Assembly: GCA_017656505.1 (NCBI GenBank)
Contig: JACDNU010000021.1
Span: 1 to 39,800 of the forward strand
Direction of reading: 5' to 3'
Source of the DNA: Archaeoglobus sp.
GTDB taxonomy: Archaea; Halobacteriota; Archaeoglobi; Archaeoglobales; Archaeoglobaceae
Length of the DNA: 39,800 nt
How positions within the stretch are numbered: the first letter of the stretch is position 1; every line of letters begins with the position of its first letter. The notes under the pieces are model-generated. The model was not told the origin of the DNA, did not search any database, and was given only the letters and a program-made list of their open reading frames with translations. The translations under genes were made by a program, and so were the position numbers. This document shows, in pieces, positions 22,767-30,607 of this stretch.

Positions 22767-24683
22767 TTACTCTGGGACTAACTGGACGTATGGTCTCTCA
22801 ATAACTTCCCACTCGTCGCTCTGTGGGTTGTACCTGACGTTAACGAACTTTCTCCAGTTTGCATCGTCCAAGTCGGGATAGTCTGATCTGTAGACGTAGC
22901 CCGGATACCTTGTTTCCTTCCTTGCAAGGATCGTTCTTGCGTGAGCTTCAGCGACCCACATTCTGTGGATGTTCTCCCAGCATCTCATGAGCTCGTGCAG
23001 ATCTTCAGCAGCAAGCTTCTCGCTATCCTCTTTGAGGAACTGCAGAAGCTTCAGCAGATGCAGCAGCATCTTTTCGCTGGTTGTGTAGTAGGTGAAGGCT
23101 CCACCGCAGTACTCGCACATCATCTTCTGCAATCTGAACATGAACATCTTTGGCCTAATGTAGTTCGGATTGACGTCTGGTCTTGTCGTTGCTCCTTTGT
23201 GCTCCTCGAACAGGTTCAATGGTCTGTAAACGAGCTCCCTCAGTTTCATTATTCTGTCTTCACTAACTGCTGGTGTGTAGTCCTTGTGATCTCTCGCAAA
23301 CCTAACAGCGGCTTTGGCGGCGATTCTTCCCTCGGTGAATGAACCGCTTGAGAACTTGTGGCCGCTTGCTCCAGCTCCGTCACCGCACGTGAAGAGTCCC
23401 ATAACGGTTGTCATTCTGTTGTAGTGAGCTGGGAATGCATCCTTGTACTCATCTGGCATCAGGTCCGATGGGCCGCACACCCACGCACCGCTCGCTCCTG
23501 CATGGGAGCCGATGAAGTAGGGCTCTGCTGGCATAATTTCGGATGGTTCTTCGGCCGGATCGATGTTCATTGCAGCCCACAGCAAAGCCTGGGAGATTGT
23601 CATGTCGAGGAAGTCTTCCCAAGCCTCGCTTTCAAGCTCCTTGAATTTCTTCTTTCTCTCCTTCTCGTCTGGGATCTCCTCAGCCAGAGCTTTGATAGCC
23701 TCTGGAGTCCTCATGTAGATCGGGCCCTTGCCCTCTTTCATGTCAAGGAGCATTGCATGGTTTCTGAGGCATGTTGGCATTGGCTGCATCGAACCATAGG
23801 GCTGGAATTTCTCTACCTCTGCCTTTCTTGTAACCATGTACTCCTCGCCGTAAGCGTTCGTGGCTTTAGACTTGAACAGCAGGAACCACGCTCCCACAGG
23901 CCCATAACCATCCTTATATCGAGCGGGAACGAATCTGACATCCATGCACGTCAGCTCAGCACCAACCTGAGCCATCAGAGCATAGGTTGAGCCGGAATTC
24001 CAAGGTGGATACCAAGCTCTTCCCAAACCTTCTCCGGTTGATCTCGGCCTGAAGACGTGGACAGCTCCACCCATCGCGCATATTACTGCCTTCGCCTTGA
24101 AGACGTAGAACACATCTTCTCTAACGCTGAAGCCGACAGCACCGCAAACCCTGTTCGGATCGTTGTCATCTGTGAGCAGGTGGGTAATCATTACCCTCTC
24201 ATAGATGTTGTCCATTCCAAGGGCGCTCTTGGCAGCTTCAGCAACTATAACCTTGTAGCTCTCACCGTTTATCATGATCTGCCACGGGCCCTCTCTGATA
24301 TACTTGCCATCCTTGTCTTTCCAAATCGGCAGCCCCCATTTCTCGAAGAGATGAACCGTTGAGTCGACGTGTCTGCCTATATCGTAAACGAGATCTTCTC
24401 TTATTATACCCATGAGGTCTGTTCTGACGTATTTAACGAAATCTTCAGGCCTCCACTGCCCGTAGGTAGCCCTCCCGCTCATTCCAAGGTAAGTGTTTAT
24501 AGCAGAAAGGCCCATTGCAACTGCTCCGCTTCTATCGATAGCAGCCTTGTCAACGAGAGTTACCTTCAGGCCCAAGGGCTTAGCCCAGTACGATGCCTCA
24601 ACAGCGGCCCCGCAGCCTGACATTCCTCCACCAAGTATCAAAACATCTGTCTCAACTTCTCTAATTTCAGCCTCGTATGGCAT
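22767..24683 (-). CDS. aprA: adenylylsulfate (APS) reductase alpha subunit
   Basis: This 638-residue FAD enzyme is close to the length of the Archaeoglobus protein. FAD motif VLILGGGMSGCGAAVEA is at 14-30, followed by VDKAAIDRSGAVAMGLSAIN, a stretch conserved in AprA. Further landmarks are ELTCMDVRFVPARYKDG, with the arginine that contacts APS in known structures, and GSHAGASGAW, with the conserved active-site His. It reduces APS to sulfite and AMP in the cytoplasm, with electrons arriving through AprB. GGAGGTGTAATTT precedes the ATG. aprA follows aprB by 15 nt, and a hairpin terminator lies downstream. Confidence 0.96.
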   Translation of the reverse strand: MPYEAEIREVETDVLILGGGMSGCGAAVEASYWAKPLGLKVTLVDKAAIDRSGAVAMGLSAINTYLGMSGRATYGQWRPEDFVKYVRTDLMGIIREDLVYDIGRHVDSTVHLFEKWGLPIWKDKDGKYIREGPWQIMINGESYKVIVAEAAKSALGMDNIYERVMITHLLTDDNDPNRVCGAVGFSVREDVFYVFKAKAVICAMGGAVHVFRPRSTGEGLGRAWYPPWNSGSTYALMAQVGAELTCMDVRFVPARYKDGYGPVGAWFLLFKSKATNAYGEEYMVTRKAEVEKFQPYGSMQPMPTCLRNHAMLLDMKEGKGPIYMRTPEAIKALAEEIPDEKERKKKFKELESEAWEDFLDMTISQALLWAAMNIDPAEEPSEIMPAEPYFIGSHAGASGAWVCGPSDLMPDEYKDAFPAHYNRMTTVMGLFTCGDGAGASGHKFSSGSFTEGRIAAKAAVRFARDHKDYTPAVSEDRIMKLRELVYRPLNLFEEHKGATTRPDVNPNYIRPKMFMFRLQKMMCEYCGGAFTYYTTSEKMLLHLLKLLQFLKEDSEKLAAEDLHELMRCWENIHRMWVAEAHARTILARKETRYPGYVYRSDYPDLDDANWRKFVNVRYNPQSDEWEVIERPYVQLVPE

Positions 24684-24698
24684 AAATTACACCTCCAA

Positions 24699-25142
24699 TT
24701 ACTTATTCAGGGTTGGAAATTCCACTTCCAACGTATCTGGCTCTGAGAACAGGAGTTCGCTGTCCAAATCCTCTGGTTTTGCCTCTGGGAATCCCTCGTG
24801 GGCTTGAATTGAGCCCTCAGGTGTCGTCCTTATCGGGAACTTGAATCTCTTTATTGTTCCATTTCTAAACTTCACAGTCCACATTATTGAGTCACTGCCC
24901 CTAAGGGGCGTAACACTCGCGCCCAAGGGAACGAAGTCCGCATATCCTCTAACCTCTATCGCCTGCTGTGGGCAGATTTTAACGCAGTTGTAGCACTCCC
25001 AGCACATCTCTGGCTCTCTGTTATACGCTTTCTCAGTCGCCTTGTCCAACACCATCAGGTCGTTGGGGCAGATGTACTGGCACGCTGTTTTGTCCAAAGC
25101 CTTGCATCCATCACACTTTTCCGGGTTCACATAGCTTGGCAT
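24699..25142 (-). CDS. aprB: adenylylsulfate (APS) reductase beta subunit
   Basis: This 147-residue iron-sulfur subunit has two [4Fe-4S] motifs: C10, C13, C21 and C25 (CDGC...CQYICP) and C47, C50, C53 and C57 (CWECYNCVKICP). A C-terminal tail of about 75 residues wraps AprA in known structures. It relays electrons from Qmo to the FAD of AprA. GGAGGTGAAAAA lies directly before the ATG. It is the first gene of the aprBA pair, which is separated from the upstream small gene by 142 nt and probably has its own promoter. Confidence 0.95.
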   Translation of the reverse strand: MPSYVNPEKCDGCKALDKTACQYICPNDLMVLDKATEKAYNREPEMCWECYNCVKICPQQAIEVRGYADFVPLGASVTPLRGSDSIMWTVKFRNGTIKRFKFPIRTTPEGSIQAHEGFPEAKPEDLDSELLFSEPDTLEVEFPTLNK

Positions 25143-25284
25143 TTTTTCACCTCCAATCCAATTTCCTATCCAACTTTCCTACCATTCCACTTTTTTTCCA
25201 ATTTCCTATTTTCTATTTTTAAAACCTTTCTATTTTAAAATTCAAATTTTTTCGACTATTTTACAAAATTTTAAAAAATTAAGC
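25143..25284 (-). promoter_or_regulatory. leader/promoter region of aprBA with repeated GGAAA-type motifs
   Basis: Read on the minus strand, an AT-rich half (about 25210-25284, with TTTTAAAATAG and TTTTAAAAATAG as TATA candidates) is followed by a purine-rich leader. The leader holds ATAGGAAATTGGA twice, exactly (25197-25209 and 25157-25169), plus a degenerate copy (TAGGAAAGTTGGA, 25169-25181). The SD GGAGGTG ends the region. The repeats may be a regulator or RNA-binding site. Confidence 0.45.
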
Positions 25285-25650
25285 TTAAATTTCTGAAGTA
25301 TCGATGTCCGGCGGTGGGATGTATTCGGACTCTTTGGCAGCGAGATCCTTGATTTCTTTGATATTCTGGAATACCGCCTCGATTACCTCCGTTCCAAGGC
25401 TCTTTTTCTCCACGACTTCGTTGAAAAGAGCCCTTTTGAACGCTACAGGTAGATCTTCAAGGTAAGCTCTCGAGTCAATTCTCGCATTCGGGAATTCTGC
25501 GAGGATCTTTTTGCTCCACTCCTCGGGAACCTCAAGCACCAAAGATTTAATCTGACCACCAAAGAGAGTTGTGAGCTTCTCTTCTAAGCCGGTGCCTTTT
25601 ATTTTTGAAAGCCTTACATCGTCCAGCAGCAAACCTATGTAATGTACCAT
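25285..25650 (-). CDS. small conserved unknown protein of the sulfate-activation operon
   Basis: This is a 121-residue protein with no motif I can name. It has a hydrophobic N-terminal strand (MVHYIGLLLDDV), a central alpha-beta pattern (SLVLEVPEEWSKKILAEFP) and an acidic, Pro-rich C-terminus (PPPDIDTSEI). AGAGGTGA overlaps the sat stop, and ATG 25650 follows; the frame opens at GTG 25659. I recall an equally placed small gene between sat and aprBA in Archaeoglobus, so the position appears conserved. It is likely co-translated with ATP sulfurylase. A role in channelling APS or regulating Sat is only a guess. Confidence 0.75.
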   Translation of the reverse strand: MVHYIGLLLDDVRLSKIKGTGLEEKLTTLFGGQIKSLVLEVPEEWSKKILAEFPNARIDSRAYLEDLPVAFKRALFNEVVEKKSLGTEVIEAVFQNIKEIKDLAAKESEYIPPPDIDTSEI

Positions 25651-25655
25651 CGCCA

Positions 25656-27023
25656 TCACCTCTTAAGGTCTACCTCCATCGGAGGAATGTCAACTTCAAG
25701 TGTCTTGTCCTTCTCTGCAAGATACTTCGGATTTACGAAAGGATAGCCGTAGACCTTCCACCACTTTACTATCGCCTTGTAAACCTCTGGTCTCATGATG
25801 ATATTCGGCGGGAAGATTCCTTCTGCAACCATTCCTCGTATGAAGCTCCCACTCAGCTTCTGCTTCTCCTTCTCATGCCCGCAAGTCTCGCTATAAGCCA
25901 TCTCTCCGCACTTCGGGCAGTACCAGAACTCAGCCATGTTCTGTGGGATTATTTTCAAACCGTAGTCAACTTCATTCGGTGGAGCTTCGAAGCCGAAGCT
26001 TGGTATTCCATCTCTCCAAAGAATCTGCGTCGCATACATGTCGTAATATTCACCAACAGCAGCATGATCTCTGCCAAACATGTGATGTGTGCAGCCCATG
26101 TTCTGCCTGATTATGCCATGAAGCAGAGATTCGATTGGGTTTCCGTATCTCATGTCCCAGAGCGTAAACGTAACCATGTGTCTGTCAGGCTTGATGTAGC
26201 CGAACCTGTTAACAGCAGCATGTCCTTCCAGTATCGCTTCATCTGGATAATCTCCTCTCCTCTTTGCTCCTATAATCGCATTAACCAAAATTCCTCTGCA
26301 CGGCTCGATATCGCCGGTGTAGGCGGCGTTCTTCATCAAGGCCTCATGCCCCACATGCGGGACGTTCCTCGTCTGATGGGCTATGGCTGTCCTCCATCCC
26401 TTCTTCTTGAATTCCTCCCTGCACTTAGCCGGCGGGAACCAGAACTTGTTGTAGGGATCTCTGAACTGTGGCTCGTTTATTATCGTGTACTTTCCTGCTA
26501 TGACGTACGGGTTCAGCGATCTATAAATCATGTAGCCCGGATGTTTCGCATCGAAGGGAACTTTTACGACTTCCGGATTTCTCTCCGGCGTTCCGAAGGT
26601 TCTCGTGGCGATGTCAACTGGATCGATCTTGTAGATTTCGTCGATGTCGAGGATGGCAAAGGGCTGACCTTTCAACCTGAGCAGTAATCTGTCACCTTCC
26701 CCAACATCTAATGCTTTGTAATCCTCCTCACTAACATCAAACACGAGGGGATAGGGGAAGATCCATTCATTCAGCAATCTCCTCTCCTCTAGAACTCTCT
26801 CAACCTCATTTCTGACCATGGAACCCTCAACAGGGCTGAAAAAACCATAGCAAATCGACACTATTTCTCTGTAGACGTTCCTTATGGGCACACCATCGAG
26901 CATCGTTGGTTTTATGTCAAAAGCAACGCAGCCATCAGCCATTTTCTTAGCACGATCTGGATTCCTAACCACTCTATCAACTAAATTGCCACCGTGAGGT
27001 GGTGGTGTTCTCAACAATACCAT
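25656..27023 (-). CDS. sat: ATP sulfurylase (sulfate adenylyltransferase)
   Basis: This is a 455-residue homo-oligomeric-type ATP sulfurylase. An N-terminal PUA-like part runs to about residue 150. The catalytic part has QTRNVPHVGHEALM (Q217, R219, N220, H223, H226), the QxRN-HxxH nucleotide site, and GRDHAAVGEYYD near residue 310. A zinc-binding insert CPKCGE...ETCGH follows, as in Archaeoglobus and sulfur bacteria. It activates sulfate with ATP to APS, or works in reverse in sulfite oxidation. GGGGGGTTGAT precedes the ATG. It heads the sulfate-reduction gene run. Confidence 0.96.
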   Translation of the reverse strand: MVLLRTPPPHGGNLVDRVVRNPDRAKKMADGCVAFDIKPTMLDGVPIRNVYREIVSICYGFFSPVEGSMVRNEVERVLEERRLLNEWIFPYPLVFDVSEEDYKALDVGEGDRLLLRLKGQPFAILDIDEIYKIDPVDIATRTFGTPERNPEVVKVPFDAKHPGYMIYRSLNPYVIAGKYTIINEPQFRDPYNKFWFPPAKCREEFKKKGWRTAIAHQTRNVPHVGHEALMKNAAYTGDIEPCRGILVNAIIGAKRRGDYPDEAILEGHAAVNRFGYIKPDRHMVTFTLWDMRYGNPIESLLHGIIRQNMGCTHHMFGRDHAAVGEYYDMYATQILWRDGIPSFGFEAPPNEVDYGLKIIPQNMAEFWYCPKCGEMAYSETCGHEKEKQKLSGSFIRGMVAEGIFPPNIIMRPEVYKAIVKWWKVYGYPFVNPKYLAEKDKTLEVDIPPMEVDLKR

Positions 27024-27063
27024 TCAAATCAACCCCCCTTTCCAAAAAGGGTAAACGCTCAAA

Positions 27064-27080
27064 CCTATATAAGTCTTTCG
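27064..27080 (-). promoter_or_regulatory. BRE/TATA promoter of sat
   Basis: Reading the minus strand, CGAAAGA (BRE-like, 27080-27074) is followed by CTTATATAGG (27073-27064). The sat ATG at 27023 lies about 45 nt further on, after a short CCCTTT/AAAGGG hairpin that overlaps the SD (about 27035-27050). Confidence 0.6.
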
Positions 27081-27310
27081 AATAATATTTACACGATTAA
27101 TCATACTCTAAGATTACGTGACTTCTTTTTAATAAAAAAGGATTAGCTTGGGTCTTAGATTAACTAAAACCTCTTTCAAGCTTTTTTATTAAATTTTCAG
27201 CTCAATTATCAAACTAGCATTAAAAAGAAATTTTTTTAAGATTTTTAAATTTTAAAAATGATTAGAAATGAAAGTTAAAAAGTTAAAAACCCTATACATG
27301 TTGAGGAATC
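27081..27310. other. AT-rich intergenic spacer between sat and the DUF1786 gene
   Basis: No gene is seen. The part near the plus-strand gene contains long A/T runs (TTTTTAAATTTTAAAAATG, about 27241-27260) that could be its TATA box, and the ATG at 27311 has only a weak GAGGA in front. Confidence 0.45.
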
Positions 27311-28387
27311 ATGGAAGCATTAACCATAGATGTGGGAACTGGAACTCAAGACATACTGCTTTACGATAGCGAAAAAAATCTCAAAAATTGCGTGAAGCTC
27401 ATCCTCCCTTCTCCAACCAGAATTGTAGCTTCAAAGATAAGAAAAGCCACAGAGGCTGGGATGGACATCTTCCTCTCAGGCTATACAATGGGTGGTGGAC
27501 CATGCACATTTGCTGCCAGAAAGCACCTTGAAGCTGGGAGAAGAATACTTTCACTTCCCAAACCCGCCCTAACATTCAATGATGATCTGGAAAAAGTTAA
27601 GGAGATGGGAGTTGAGATTGTTGATAGGGTTGTTGATGGAGTTGATGAAATTAACGGAATCGATGGAATTGACACCGAGAACTTTTTCAACATTGAAATG
27701 AGGGATGTGATGCTTTCTGAACTGAGGGCATTTTTGAATTCACTTAATTTAGAGCTTCCGGAGAAAATTTTTGTTGCTGTCCAAGATCACGGTTTTTCGC
27801 CAAAGATGAGCAACAGGAAGTTCAGATTCAAGGTTTTCGAGAAGACAGCAAAGAAGGGCGATATCTATTCATTCTTTTACTCTGAAAAAGAAGTTCCGGA
27901 TTACTTTAACAGAATGACTAGTGTTGTGGAGAGCATAAAAGATTTCAGCAAAGAAAAAGGATTTAATTTTGAAATTTTCGTCATTGACACGGTTTTTGCG
28001 GCTTTGATCGGTGCAATGATCGATGCAAAGGATTTTCCAGCTTTCATTGTAAATTTCGGGAATTCTCACACGATTGGAGCTGTACTGGGAAGAGAAGGAG
28101 AAATTTACTCACTCTTTGAGCATCACACTTCCATTCTCAGGAAAAGGGGAAGGGAATGGATTTCTGACTTCTTCAAACGATTTTTGGATGGGGAAGTTGA
28201 CAACGAAGACGTTTTTAACGATGGTGGGCATGGAGCTTATATAAAAGAGGTCGTTCAGCCTAAGGACTTGGTATCCATAGGGCCCAATACCGATTTGAGT
28301 CCGTATAGGATTGCAGAACTCTACGACACGATGATAGCCGGGAATCTTGGAATGGTGAGGGCTTTTGAGACAAAAAATTCGAGATGA
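27311..28387 (+). CDS. DUF1786 family ASKHA-like protein
   Basis: This 358-residue protein begins with an actin/hexokinase-type phosphate motif (IDVGTGTQDILLYD). Further on come SGYTMGGGPCTFAARKHLEAG, AVQDHGFSP and a second nucleotide-binding-like stretch (FIVNFGNSHTIGAVLG). This matches the DUF1786 family, whose members are annotated only as uncharacterised or pyruvate-formate-lyase-activation related. A poly-Asp/Gly-rich loop (GVDEINGIDGIDTENF) sits in the middle. A weak GAGGA precedes the ATG. It is divergent from sat and overlaps no other gene; the nuclease gene follows after 6 nt. Function unknown. Confidence 0.7.
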   Translation: MEALTIDVGTGTQDILLYDSEKNLKNCVKLILPSPTRIVASKIRKATEAGMDIFLSGYTMGGGPCTFAARKHLEAGRRILSLPKPALTFNDDLEKVKEMGVEIVDRVVDGVDEINGIDGIDTENFFNIEMRDVMLSELRAFLNSLNLELPEKIFVAVQDHGFSPKMSNRKFRFKVFEKTAKKGDIYSFFYSEKEVPDYFNRMTSVVESIKDFSKEKGFNFEIFVIDTVFAALIGAMIDAKDFPAFIVNFGNSHTIGAVLGREGEIYSLFEHHTSILRKRGREWISDFFKRFLDGEVDNEDVFNDGGHGAYIKEVVQPKDLVSIGPNTDLSPYRIAELYDTMIAGNLGMVRAFETKNSR

Positions 28388-28393
28388 AGAGCA

Positions 28394-28801
28394 ATGGAAA
28401 ATGGGATTTCATGGCAGGATTTTGAGCTGCAAGTAAGAGAAATTCTCGAGAGGAACAATTTCGAGACGAGATTCAGGGTTGTTTTTAAGGATGAAGAAGG
28501 TAGAACAGAGATCGATGTTGTTGCTGAGAGATATGGGATAATGCTATGCGTTGATGCGAAAAGGTACAACAGAAACTGGCATAGAAAAAGCGCTCTTAAG
28601 AGGGAATCGGAAAAGCACAGGAAAAGGTGTCTGAGATTCTCAAAAATTGTAAACTCCAAAGTTATCCCAGTTATAGTCTCCCTAATAGATGATGAGCTTT
28701 ATTTGCATGAGGGATGCATCATCGTGCCGTTCAAATCCTTTAATGACTTTCTGCTTAACCTCCATTTTTATCTCGAGGAGCTCGGCTACGATTATCGTTG
28801 A
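28394..28801 (+). CDS. Mrr-like PD-(D/E)xK nuclease
   Basis: This 135-residue protein has the core restriction-endonuclease fold: an N-terminal helix (FELQVREILERN), then RTEIDVVAE (D41) and MLCVDAKRY (D54, K56), the D...DxK active-site arrangement, and a strand-helix tail. Similar stand-alone archaeal proteins are annotated as Mrr-type or Holliday-junction-resolvase-like nucleases. It begins 6 nt after the DUF1786 gene and is probably co-transcribed. No methyltransferase lies beside it, so it is not an ordinary restriction system. Confidence 0.68.
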   Translation: MENGISWQDFELQVREILERNNFETRFRVVFKDEEGRTEIDVVAERYGIMLCVDAKRYNRNWHRKSALKRESEKHRKRCLRFSKIVNSKVIPVIVSLIDDELYLHEGCIIVPFKSFNDFLLNLHFYLEELGYDYR

Positions 28802-28888
28802 TCGGCGATTGATTGGTAAAACCAAACCAGTAATCCCAAGCCCAAAATGTTTTATTACTTCACCCAGTTTCTTCAAAACGGTGATCTC

Positions 28889-29170
28889 ATGATAACTAGG
28901 GAGGACGTTATCCACATCTCAAGGCTCGCGAAAGTCGAGCTTAAAGAAGAGGAAATCGAGAAGTTCAGGAAAGGTTTTCAGGATATTCTAGAATACTTCA
29001 ACATCCTCGACGAGGTTGAGGAGGATGTGGAGCCAACCTTCCAAGTTTTACCCTTAAAAAACGTTTTCAGAGAAGATATTCCTAAAAAATCTCTTGAGAG
29101 AGAGAAGGTTTTGATGAACGCGAAGCATGTCGAAGAAGGTTACTTCAAAGGGCCAAGGGTTGTGGATTAA
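28889..29170 (+). CDS. gatC: Asp/Glu-tRNA amidotransferase subunit C
   Basis: This 93-residue GatC starts MITREDVIHISRLAKVEL and has FRKGFQDILEYFNILDEV followed by EPTF and a C-terminal GYFKGPRVVD, the usual GatC pattern. GGTGATCTC precedes ATG 28889. The frame extends upstream to 28847 without an SD. GatC stabilises GatA in the complex that amidates misacylated Asp-tRNA(Asn). gatA follows after 25 nt. gatB is not in the window. Confidence 0.9.
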   Translation: MITREDVIHISRLAKVELKEEEIEKFRKGFQDILEYFNILDEVEEDVEPTFQVLPLKNVFREDIPKKSLEREKVLMNAKHVEEGYFKGPRVVD

Positions 29171-29195
29171 GTGAAAGACAATCTAAGGTGATCGC

Positions 29196-30569
29196 ATGCT
29201 GATAAGCGAGTGGAGAAAGAAAGTTGAAGATGAAGGGGCAAAGAATGCCGTCGCTGAAGTTTTAGATAAAATTAAGCAGAGTAGGCTAAACGCTTTCATA
29301 ACGATTAACGAGAAATGCATTGAGGATGCAAGAAGATTCGATAAAGGAGAGCTTAAAGGAAGACTTGCTGGAGTGCCAGTTGCCGTCAAAGACTGCATAA
29401 CGACAGAAGGAATCCTTACAACTTGCGGATCCAAAATTCTGCACGATTACATCCCTCCTTTCGATGCCCATGTTGTCGAAAGGCTGAAAGCAGAAGGAGC
29501 GATCATCGTTGGAAAAACAAACATGGACGAGTTTGCAATGGGAACAACTACAGAGACATCATACTATGGCGTTGTTCGAAATCCATATGACTTGGATAGG
29601 GTTGCTGGAGGTAGTAGTGGCGGAAGCGGGGCTTGTGTTGCTGCAGACGAAAGCGTTCTTTCTTTAGGAACAGACACAGGTGGAAGCATCCGATGTCCAG
29701 CGAGCTTTTGCGGTGTTGTAGGATTAAAACCAACTTACGGCTTGGTTTCGAGATATGGCCTGATTCCTTATGCAAATAGCCTAGAACAAATTGGCCCTTT
29801 CGCTTCGAACGTTGACGATCTTGGTTTGCTCCTAGAGGTTATTGCCGGGCCTGATGCGAGAGATTCTACCAATGCAGGAAAAGAGTTCAGGTACGAGCCT
29901 AAAGAGAGAGAAGGCCTGAGAATTGGAGTAATCAAGGAGATGGGTGGAAATGATAATGTAATGAATTCTTTCGATCAGGCAGTTGAACTGATCAAAGCAA
30001 AGCATAAGGTTGCGGAGGTTTCGATGCCATCTTTCAAGTATGCTTTAGCAGCCTACTACATAATTGCGATGAGCGAAGCATCTTCAAACCTAGCAAGGTA
30101 TGATGGGGTTAGATACGGATTATCCGCTGAAAAGCTCAGCTCATGGAACGAGTTTTTCTCAAAGGTGAGAGCTGATGGATTTGGAGATGAGGTCAAGCGC
30201 AGAATCATGCTTGGTAGCTACGCCCTTTCAGCCGGATATTACGGAAAGTACTATCTCAAGGCCTTAAAAGTCAGAACTCTCGTCATTAGAGACTTCAAAA
30301 AAGCTTTGAACGACTTCGATCTTCTGATTGCCCCAACAATGCCTGCCCTGCCTTTTAAAATCGGAGAGCTTGCTGATCCGCTTACTATGTACAAGGCGGA
30401 TGTAAACACCGTCCCTATAAATCTTGCCGGCGTGCCGTCGCTTTCCCTCCCGATTTTCGCGAAGAAGGGTTTGCCGGTTGGTATGCAGATAATAGGAAAT
30501 TATTTTGAGGAGAATTCAATCTTATCTTTCGCAAGATGGCTGGAGCGAGAGATCGCGGAGGTTAGCTGA
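29196..30569 (+). CDS. gatA: Asp/Glu-tRNA amidotransferase subunit A
   Basis: This 457-residue amidase-signature enzyme has the complete catalytic triad: K65 (VAVKDCITT), cis-Ser S140 (AGGSSGGSG) and nucleophile S164 (TGGSIRCPAS). It provides ammonia from glutamine or asparagine for transamidation with GatB and GatC. AAGGTGATCGC precedes the ATG. It forms a gatCA pair, and the SepRS gene follows after 38 nt, so the run is translation-related. Confidence 0.95.
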   Translation: MLISEWRKKVEDEGAKNAVAEVLDKIKQSRLNAFITINEKCIEDARRFDKGELKGRLAGVPVAVKDCITTEGILTTCGSKILHDYIPPFDAHVVERLKAEGAIIVGKTNMDEFAMGTTTETSYYGVVRNPYDLDRVAGGSSGGSGACVAADESVLSLGTDTGGSIRCPASFCGVVGLKPTYGLVSRYGLIPYANSLEQIGPFASNVDDLGLLLEVIAGPDARDSTNAGKEFRYEPKEREGLRIGVIKEMGGNDNVMNSFDQAVELIKAKHKVAEVSMPSFKYALAAYYIIAMSEASSNLARYDGVRYGLSAEKLSSWNEFFSKVRADGFGDEVKRRIMLGSYALSAGYYGKYYLKALKVRTLVIRDFKKALNDFDLLIAPTMPALPFKIGELADPLTMYKADVNTVPINLAGVPSLSLPIFAKKGLPVGMQIIGNYFEENSILSFARWLEREIAEVS

Positions 30570-30607
30570 GTTGATTAGCTGAATTTTACAATGGCCAAGG
30601 GATAAAG

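Noticed and set aside
23358-23990. 210-codon plus-strand frame opposite aprA
   Set aside because: It is a shadow of the conserved aprA coding sequence, with unusual Trp/Cys/His content.
25605-26687. Long plus-strand open frame opposite sat
   Set aside because: It lies wholly antisense to the clear ATP sulfurylase gene, shows no motif and is Cys/His/Arg-rich in the manner of a shadow frame.
28394-28801. Mrr-like nuclease considered as part of a defence island
   Set aside because: No methyltransferase, helicase or other defence gene is nearby; the neighbours are a DUF1786 gene and gatCA.
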